From Porphyromonadaceae bacterium UBA7176 (lineage in GTDB: Bacteria > Bacteroidota > Bacteroidia > Bacteroidales > Muribaculaceae), in the NCBI GenBank assembly GCA_002491245.1, contig DKVO01000031.1:1-20029 (forward strand): a DNA stretch of 20,029 nucleotides. The letters are read 5' to 3'. Both the position numbers and the translations under genes were made by a program. Positions 1 through 6,700 of the stretch are shown here, in pieces (the first letter of the stretch is position 1; the number at the start of each line of letters is the position of its first letter). The notes below the pieces were generated by a model. The model searched no databases. It was not told where the DNA came from and was given only the letters and a program-made list of their open reading frames with translations.

Positions 1-1635
1 TTACATCATGCCGCCCATGCCACCGGGGATGTTGGGGTTGGCAGGAATGGCTTTTTCTTCTTTCTTGTCGGCGATGACACACTCTGTGGTCAGGAACATA
101 CCGGCGATTGAAGCTGCATTCTCGAGTGCTACACGGGTTACTTTGGCTGGGTCGATTACACCTGCTGCAAGGAGGTGCTCGTAAGAGTCGGTACGTGCAT
201 TGTAGCCATAGTCGCCTTCGGCTTCACGTACTTTCTGAACTACCACAGCGCCTTCTACTCCGGCGTTGGAGGCAATCTGACGAAGGGGCTCCTCGATAGC
301 GCGTTCTACGATAGCGATACCAGTCTGCTCATCTTCGTTGGCGCCTTTAAGCTTGGCCAGACGGTCGAGACAGCGGATGTAGGCTACGCCGCCGCCGGGA
401 ACGATACCTTCGGCGATAGCGGCACGTGTTGCACTCAAGGCATCGTCAACACGGTCTTTCTTCTCCTTCATCTCAACCTCCGAGGGTGCGCCAACGTGAA
501 GAACAGCTACGCCACCCGACAGTTTGGCAAGACGCTCCTGAAGTTTCTCGCGGTCGTAGTCGCTTGTGGTCGACTCAATCTGAGCCTTGATCTGTGCGAT
601 GCGTGCATCGAGGAGTTCCTTGTTGGAGTCGCGGTTTACGATGGTTGTGCAGTCCTTGTTGACAGTCACGGTGTTGGCGTGGCCGAGGTCCTGCATAGTA
701 GCGGTGGCAAGGCTCATGCCCTTGACTTCTGAGATAACGGTGCCGCCGGTGAGGATAGCGATATCCTCGAGCATATCTTTGCGACGGTCGCCGAAGCCGG
801 GAGCCTTCACTGCGCAAACCTTAAGGCTGCCGCGCAGACGGTTTACAACGAGACCGGCAAGTGCATCCTGATCGACATCCTCAGCGATGATGAGCAGGCC
901 GCGGCCGCTCTGGGCTGTGCCTTCGAGGATGGGAAGAAGGTCTTTGAGGTTCGAGATCTTCTTGTCGTAGAGGAGAATGAAGGGGCTCTCGAAGCTGCAT
1001 TCCATCTTCTCTGCGTCGGTGATGAAGTAGGGCGAGATGAAACCACGGTCGAACTGCATACCTTCTACAACCTCGATGTTGGTCTCGGTGCCTTTGGCTT
1101 CGTCGACAGTTATGACGCCTTCCTTGTTCACTTTCTGCATCGCCTCAGCGATGAGACGGCCGATAGTCTCGTCGTTGTTGGCCGAGATACGTGCAACGTC
1201 TTCGATTTTCTTGAAGTCGTCACCAACTTCCTCGCTCATGTCCTTGATGCCGGCCACTACTTCAGCCACAGCCTTGTCGATACCACGTTTGAGGTCCATC
1301 GGGTTGGCTCCGGCAGTTACATTCTTGAGGCCTACAGCCACAATAGCCTGGGCGAGCACAGTGGCGGTTGTTGTGCCGTCGCCTGCATCATCGCCGGTCT
1401 TCGAGGCAACCTCCTTGACCAGTTGAGCGCCCATGTTCTGGAACTCGTCGGCCAGTTCTACCTCACGGGCCACAGTCACACCGTCCTTGGTGATGTGGGG
1501 TGCGCCGAACGCACGCGAGATAATCACGTTGCGGCCTTTAGGGCCAAGAGTTACTTTTACAGCGTCGGCAAGAGCGTCGACACCTTTTTTGAGCTCGTCG
1601 CGAGCCTCTATGTTGAATTTGATTTCTTTTGCCAT
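1..1635 (-). CDS. groL: Chaperonin GroEL (Hsp60), 544 aa
   Basis: This is the 60-kDa cytosolic chaperonin that forms the double-ring cage and folds client proteins with ATP and the GroES lid. The N-terminus MAKEIKFNIEARDELKKGVD, the phosphate-binding VTLGPKGRNV (about residues 28-37), the ATP-site GDGTTT (85-90) and the C-terminal Gly/Met tail ending GGMGGMM are all typical. Length matches the family (about 545 aa). The stop codon is the first three bases of the window, so the gene is complete but its terminator lies outside. It follows groES by 33 bases in the same direction, the usual two-gene chaperonin operon. The start is the Met of the conserved MAKEI opening. Confidence 0.99.
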   Translation of the reverse strand: MAKEIKFNIEARDELKKGVDALADAVKVTLGPKGRNVIISRAFGAPHITKDGVTVAREVELADEFQNMGAQLVKEVASKTGDDAGDGTTTATVLAQAIVAVGLKNVTAGANPMDLKRGIDKAVAEVVAGIKDMSEEVGDDFKKIEDVARISANNDETIGRLIAEAMQKVNKEGVITVDEAKGTETNIEVVEGMQFDRGFISPYFITDAEKMECSFESPFILLYDKKISNLKDLLPILEGTAQSGRGLLIIAEDVDQDALAGLVVNRLRGSLKVCAVKAPGFGDRRKDMLEDIAILTGGTVISEVKGMSLATATMQDLGHANTVTVNKDCTTIVNRDSNKELLDARIAQIKAQIESTTSDYDREKLQERLAKLSGGVAVLHVGAPSEVEMKEKKDRVDDALSATRAAIAEGIVPGGGVAYIRCLDRLAKLKGANEDEQTGIAIVERAIEEPLRQIASNAGVEGAVVVQKVREAEGDYGYNARTDSYEHLLAAGVIDPAKVTRVALENAASIAGMFLTTECVIADKKEEKAIPANPNIPGGMGGMM

Positions 1636-1668
1636 TTTACTTATTTTTTAGCCTGAGGCTTGGTCTTG

Positions 1669-1944
1669 TTATTTTTCGATTACAGCCAGTACTTCGCTCT
1701 GGCGCATGATAAGAGCCTTGTCTTCGCCGAGGTCAACTTCGCTGCCGGCATATTTGCCGTAGAGCACTTCGTCGCCGGCCTTGAGTACCATAGCTTCGTC
1801 TTTCGTGCCTTCGCCTACAGCGATAACGGTGCCGCGGAGGGGTTTTTCTTTAGCGGCGTCGGGGATGATGATGCCGTGGGCTGTCACTTCTTCTGCTGCA
1901 GCGGGCTGGATGAGGACGCGGTCAGCAAGCGGTTTGAGTTTCAT
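1669..1944 (-). CDS. groES: Co-chaperonin GroES (Hsp10), 91 aa
   Basis: This is the heptameric lid of the GroEL cage. It opens MKLKPLADRVLIQPAAAEE. The mobile loop around residues 18-35 carries the hydrophobic GroEL-contact segment HGIIIPDAAKEKPLRG, followed by GTVIAVGEGT and, later, VLYGKYAGSEV. At 91 residues it is a little shorter than E. coli GroES (97 aa), as is common in the phylum. It is the first gene of the groES-groEL operon. No CIRCE element (TTAGCACTC-N9-GAGTGCTAA) is visible upstream; a different palindrome is present at 2013-2030. Confidence 0.98.
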   Translation of the reverse strand: MKLKPLADRVLIQPAAAEEVTAHGIIIPDAAKEKPLRGTVIAVGEGTKDEAMVLKAGDEVLYGKYAGSEVDLGEDKALIMRQSEVLAVIEK

Positions 1945-2012
1945 GATAGTATTTGTTTTGTTGTTATATTCGTTTTTCTTCCTTTATGCAAAAACTGAGC
2001 CAAAACCGATTT

Positions 2013-2038
2013 TGTCAGTCGCGACTGACATTTTGTCA
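2013..2038 (-). promoter_or_regulatory. Palindromic operator-like site upstream of groES
   Basis: TGTCAGTCGCGACTGACA at 2013-2030 is a perfect 18-bp palindrome. A third half-site TGTCA follows at 2034-2038, so TGACA-ttt-TGTCA forms a second, overlapping inverted repeat. It sits about 70 bases upstream of the groES start. No clear TAnnTTTG -7 box was found on the minus strand here, so the promoter itself is not called. A role in heat-shock control is inferred from position and symmetry. Confidence 0.5.
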
Positions 2039-2118
2039 ATCCGAAAGACATAACGCCACCCACGGCCCCAAAGTTCAATCGCACGGCAGATGCCTGATGA
2101 CCGCCATTTATTATAAAA

Positions 2119-2198
2119 ACTTTGAAAAAGCGGCAAAAATCCCCTATTTTACTTTGAAAAAGCGGCGTAATTTCGTATTTTTACGCTGAAAAAGCGGC
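2119..2198 (+). repeat. Three-copy 16-bp direct repeat with exact 32-bp period upstream of the ATPase
   Basis: The motif ACTTTGAAAAAGCGGC occurs at 2119-2134 and 2151-2166. A third copy at 2183-2198 reads ACGCTGAAAAAGCGGC, two differences. Starts are 32 bases apart both times, about three helical turns. The 16-base spacers differ from one another but are AT-rich. GCGTAA (2165-2170) and TTACGC (2181-2186) form an inverted repeat with a 10-base loop; a G-T wobble and a further pair extend it to eight. It is partly created by the two changed bases of the third copy. The last copy ends 55 bases before the ATPase start. A binding-site array for a multimeric protein is the simplest reading. Confidence 0.85.
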
Positions 2199-2253
2199 AT
2201 GCAGATGCCTTGCAGCCCTATATAATTCTGATTATTAACAAAATAACTATTGC

Positions 2254-3600
2254 ATGCTCTTTCGTAAAGTAAATCGGCATATTGAAGACTTCTACAATAC
2301 TTCTGGTAACGCCTTATTGTTGACAGGAGCTCGACAGACCGGCAAGACTTTTTCTGCTCGGCTATTAGGCAAAAAGTTCAATAATTTTATAGAAATTAAT
2401 TTTATTGAGCATCCTGAGGCAGTAGACATTTTTAAGAATGTAACATCTGCTGATGATATTCTGTTACGCTTGTCTGCCATTAGCCCGACTCCGATGGTTC
2501 CGGGAGAAACTCTCGTCTTTTTTGATGAGGTACAAAAATGCGACAACTTGATAACTGCGATAAAGTTTCTTGTTGATGACGGACGTTTCAGATATATATT
2601 GAGTGGTTCGTTACTTGGTGTCGAGCTTAAAGATATTAAATCTGAACCGGTTGGTTATATGGGAATTAAGGAAATGTTTCCATTGGATTTCGAAGAGTTT
2701 ATAATCAACATGGGCGTATCCTCCGATGTAATATCCAATCTGCATGGATGCTGGAGTTCCCGGAGGAGGGTCGATAATATCGTCCATGAAAAAATGATGA
2801 AACTATTTCGGTTGTATCTCATCGTTGGAGGAATGCCTGCTGCTGTCGCAGAGTATATAAAATCTAATAATGTCAACACTGTAATGGGTGTGCAACAAGA
2901 TATCATTGCCCTATACAGAAGAGACATCTCTCAATATGCTCAAAAAGACAAACTCAAGATCAAGGAAGTATTCGATTTGCTACCGTCTGAACTTGATGCA
3001 AAAAATAAAAGGTTCATATTGAAGAGCCTTAATGAACACGCGAAATATCAACGATACGAAAATAGCTTTCTTTGGCTTAAGGATGCCGGTGTGGCAATTC
3101 CAGTGTATAATGTTAACCAACCGAAAGTTCCACTGAAACTTTCGGAAACACGCAATCTATTCAAACTTTTCAGCAACGATGTTGGATTGCTTGCCGCGCA
3201 GTATGCTCAGGGTATTCAGCTCCATATTCTAAATGGTGATTCGTCAGTCAACATTGGCGCGGTGTATGAGAACGTTGTGGCCGAGGAACTCCTTTCTCAT
3301 GGCTTTACTCCTTATTATTACAACAATAAGCGCCGGGGTGAAGTCGATTTTATCATTTCGTCAGGGGACAAAGTAATCCCGATAGAAGTAAAGTCGGGTA
3401 AAGATTATCATAGTCATACTGCCTTAAGCAATATGATGGATGATTATCCGGAGGCCCACTATGAGGCTATTGTATTATGCAATGGCAATGTGGAGAGTGT
3501 TGACGGGATATACTACGTTCCGGTCTACATGATAATGTTTATAAAGCCTGCCGAGGCAAATATAGGAGTCTATAAAATCGATTTGACAGGTTTGACATAG
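2254..3600 (+). CDS. AAA_14/DUF4143 family ATPase with C-terminal nuclease-fold signature, 448 aa
   Basis: This belongs to the widespread prokaryotic AAA_14/DUF4143 family, whose biological role is still unclear. Visible features: Walker A GARQTGKT (residues 25-32), Walker B LVFFDEVQ (87-94), a sensor-like segment RYILSGS (113-119), and a C-terminal domain with GAVYENVVAEEL (335-346), GEVDFI (362-367) and PIEVKSG (376-382). The last two have the spacing of a PD-(D/E)xK nuclease core (D...ExK), as is usual in DUF4143 proteins. Length is normal for the family. It is the only plus-strand gene here, is visibly AT-richer than its neighbours, and has a repeat array in its promoter region, all suggesting acquisition by transfer. 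No partner gene or antitoxin is adjacent. Family assignment is firm; function is unknown. Confidence 0.9.
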   Translation: MLFRKVNRHIEDFYNTSGNALLLTGARQTGKTFSARLLGKKFNNFIEINFIEHPEAVDIFKNVTSADDILLRLSAISPTPMVPGETLVFFDEVQKCDNLITAIKFLVDDGRFRYILSGSLLGVELKDIKSEPVGYMGIKEMFPLDFEEFIINMGVSSDVISNLHGCWSSRRRVDNIVHEKMMKLFRLYLIVGGMPAAVAEYIKSNNVNTVMGVQQDIIALYRRDISQYAQKDKLKIKEVFDLLPSELDAKNKRFILKSLNEHAKYQRYENSFLWLKDAGVAIPVYNVNQPKVPLKLSETRNLFKLFSNDVGLLAAQYAQGIQLHILNGDSSVNIGAVYENVVAEELLSHGFTPYYYNNKRRGEVDFIISSGDKVIPIEVKSGKDYHSHTALSNMMDDYPEAHYEAIVLCNGNVESVDGIYYVPVYMIMFIKPAEANIGVYKIDLTGLT

Positions 3601-3703
3601 ATAATCTGATTTAATCCAAGAATTTATAATTGCGCTCCCTGCATGGCTTGACGAGCATATTGGCGCTAAGTAGGTTAACGCGCGTTACTTCTTAAAAATA
3701 AAA
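3601..3703. other. Short convergent spacer after the ATPase gene
   Basis: This AT-rich spacer contains a 12-bp perfect palindrome TAACGCGCGTTA (3676-3687) just before the macroglobulin terminator. No hairpin with a T-tract oriented for the plus-strand ATPase gene is visible. Nothing coding was found. Confidence 0.5.
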
Positions 3704-3735
3704 ACCGGGCGGCACTCCGCGAAGTGCCGCCCGGT
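3704..3735 (-). terminator. Intrinsic terminator of the alpha-2-macroglobulin gene
   Basis: A perfect 13-bp GC-rich stem (3704-3716 with 3723-3735, arms ACCGGGCGGCACT / AGTGCCGCCCGGT) encloses a 6-base loop. Read on the minus strand it is followed by TTTTTATTTTTAAG, and it lies about 30 bases beyond the macroglobulin stop codon. In the plus direction the hairpin is followed only by CTGTTTACATT, so it would be a poorer terminator for the ATPase gene, although it may work both ways because the two genes converge. Confidence 0.9.
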
Positions 3736-3765
3736 CTGTTTACATTCAACGGGTTGAATGATTGT

Positions 3766-6700
3766 CTATTTCACCGAAATCCTTGCGGCGGCGGAGTGGG
3801 CCGTCAGCTCGGGGGCATACTGGCTTTGTAGAGTGGCGATGCCCGAGATAAAAGCGCCGGCGATGTTGGCCGTCATGTCGTATGTCAGGTGGTATGTTCC
3901 CTGAGGCAGATAGCTGATGAATAGACGGGTCGACGCGTCGAGGTTCTCGCGGTAGAAACCGAGGCCACCGCCCCACACATAGCCGGGCAGCTGCTCTACA
4001 GGTTCAAAACATGCCGGACGCTCATCATCGATACTGATGTATTCGAGGTTACGTTTAGCCACGATAGTGAGCTGCACGCGCACACGTTCGCCGAGAGCGA
4101 AATCGTTGGTCTCGACCCACTGGCCATCACGCTCCACGAGCACACGTTTCTCTATCGCCAGGTCGCGCCCCGGACGAGCTTCTACCGATACCATCGGACG
4201 GCGATCGATGGTCACAACCGAGCCGTACGACGGAGTGACACCGTTGGGTGTGACCGTGATTTTGAATTTGCCCTTGCCTTCAAGCTTTTGGGCAAAATAG
4301 CCGGTGGCACTTTCTTCTTTGTTGATGTAGAGGTTTTTACCGTTGACGGTCACATTTTGGCCTGTCGGTACCGACGTCCAGTCGCTTCCGGTCATTAGCA
4401 CTGAGGCGATGATGTAGTCGGGATTATATGCTCCGAGATTGTCGTTGGCCTGGGCCTGCACGATAATCCATTGACGCATGGCGTCGATTTCGGCATCAGA
4501 GGCATCCATCACTTTATATGCTTGTATTATGGTGGCATAGGCGCGGATATCGTTTACCGACGGGAAGCAAAGACCCATGCCGGGCTTGACGACACCAAAC
4601 TCGCGTATCGAGGCCAACACTTTGGCGGCCTCAGCCTTGCGGCCGTTGCCGGCGAGGATGAGGATATCGTATGCCTTGCCTAAAGTTCCGTCTGAGCGCC
4701 AGTTACGGGCAATCTTACCAACAGTGTTACGTATCAGCCGGTCGCCGGCAACCGATTTCTTGACTGTCGGGAATAGCGTTGCGATAAGTGCGATATCGGA
4801 GTCAGTATCGGGGCGCTTGGGTTTGACAGCCTCTGCCTCTACATAGCTGAACGCCGGTTGTATCATCTTGCGGATATCGTCGGCACCATCGGGTAGCAGG
4901 CCGAGCGAGTTGGCGATACCGAGCGTGGTCAGCACGGTGCGTGTCGACCATTCCGACGACTCGTTGCCCCAGCTGCCCCAGCGGAAACCACCGTCGGTGT
5001 TCTGCAACTTGGCCAGAGCGACGGTGATGCTGCTTATGGCTGCATCGGCCTTGGCAGGGTCGAGGAGTTCGGCAAGGGCTGCCATCCGACGTGTATTGGA
5101 GGCCGCTGCCTGTACCCACGGAGTCTGGTCGAGCATCAGGCGCTTGAGGTCTTCATTTTTCTCAAGCATCGACACAAGGGCTTCCTCGTCCGGATTGTCG
5201 GCCCATTGCCTGATTGCCTGAGCTATGGCCGGATTTTTCTCTACGATGTGCTTCGCAGCCAGGGCCGAGAAGAGGCGTCCGGCAAGTCCGGTCGAGGTGG
5301 TCTCGTTTCGTCCGGCGATACCTCGCATGGCCTTCACAACGGTCCATATTGGGTTCTGGCAGTATTGAAGTGTCACCGATGCGTTGTCCGAAGCCTTGAC
5401 AGTCAGGCTGAATGGATCTTTATCGTTGGGGTTGAGATAGAACTCAGTGCTCTCCACCACAGTCGAGGCAGCAGAAAGAACCGGTATCATAGCTTGCTCG
5501 CCGTCGGCAAAATTACCCGAAACCGAGCGCACACGGTAGCCTATGGCTGAAGCATCTACACCGGCCTCAAGAGGCATCGACACAACTGCCGAAGCGTTGG
5601 GCGCGATGTCGTCGGTAATCACTGCCGAGGCCGTGGTTTTGCCTGTGTTGACATCAAAAAGCTCGACAGTAGTAGTGACAGTGGCCGTGTCGGTCGAGTT
5701 GTTGTATACCGTTGCGAGGACGGTCGCTGTGTCGCCCTGACGCATGAAGCGAGGCAGGTTGGGCTGCACCATCACAGGCTTGTTGGCTATGGCTTCGGCG
5801 ACAAATCGGGCTGTCTTGAGGTCCTCTGTCCATGCGGTGGCCTTGAATTGCCAGGTCGTGTTGGCGTTGGGGACTGTAAACACGATATCGACATTTCCAT
5901 CGGCATCGGTCACAAGGTTCGGTCGCCAGAATGCCTGGAGTACCTCCGATGCGCGGTAGTCGAATTTTTCCGGTGCCGGTGCGCCTCCGTTACCCTCTTC
6001 CTCAGCATCTTCTTCTGTCTCGATGCCGGCGACAGAGCCGGTCAAAGCCTGTTTGGGTGCTGAATCGTAGGATACTGTCACAACCTCCTGAAGGCTTGCA
6101 TCAGAAGCCTCAAATTCTTCGGTCACTGCCTCTGCCTCGGTTTTTGCGGTTGCCATGTTTGCAGCTTTCATAATCCGCGAGCCTCGTATCCGCAGTGATT
6201 TGTTGTACGACGCATAATCCCAGTAGAGGTATACAGGCCAGGAGTATGACGGTACGTTTGCCCAACGGAACGGTATATTCTGGCTACCGTTTCTCCATGC
6301 CATCGACTTGTAGTCAAGTGAGATATTGGCACCCGATTCAAAGAAGCGGAAAAGAGCCTCGAAAGAGCCGCCGCGCAGTTGGTCGAGCGCTTTGTTGTAC
6401 ATCGTGGCCACGAATGCGGCATCTGGCATCCCCTTGCCCTTGCCGTCGATCAGGCGGAAGCGCCATGTCTCGGAAGCGCCGGGGATGAGTCGGTCGCGGA
6501 AGCTTTCTGCTATGATTTCAGGTGCCTTGACCTCTGGCCGGGAGAGTGTGACTGTCGAGTGTAGCACATCGCCGTCAACCACTGTGATGAGGTATACTGT
6601 CGCGCTCTGATTGCTTGGCGGCAATTCAAACTTCATCCGTTTGAAGCCCTTACCGATCTTTTGTGGCTCAAGGGCGACAAGGTCATCTTCAATCTGTATG

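Larger units (their letters stand above)
1945..2253. other. Divergent intergenic region between groES and the ATPase gene
   Basis: This 309-base spacer separates the leftward chaperonin operon from the rightward ATPase gene. The groES-proximal part carries the 18-bp palindrome at 2013-2030. The middle part (2041-2085) shows nothing recognisable. The ATPase-proximal part carries the 32-bp-period repeat array (2119-2198) bracketed by the 10-bp direct repeat GCAGATGCCT (2086-2095 and 2201-2210). The last 40 bases before the ATPase start are very AT-rich and contain no good Bacteroidetes promoter match. Confidence 0.7.

Noticed and set aside
175..732. 185-codon plus-strand open frame inside groEL
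   Set aside because: Antisense to GroEL, with no family resemblance and no promoter; a shadow frame.
1945..2012. Bacteroidetes -7 box for groES
   Set aside because: The closest strings on the minus strand (CGGTTTTG, AGTTTTTG) lack the TA of TAnnTTTG, so no promoter was called.
1953..2189. Plus-strand small frame across the repeat array, encoding a Lys-rich peptide ending in RRNFVFLR
   Set aside because: The repeats have a 32-bp period, not a multiple of three, so the repeated unit is read in different frames; this argues against peptide selection. The upstream part also overlaps the groES leader.
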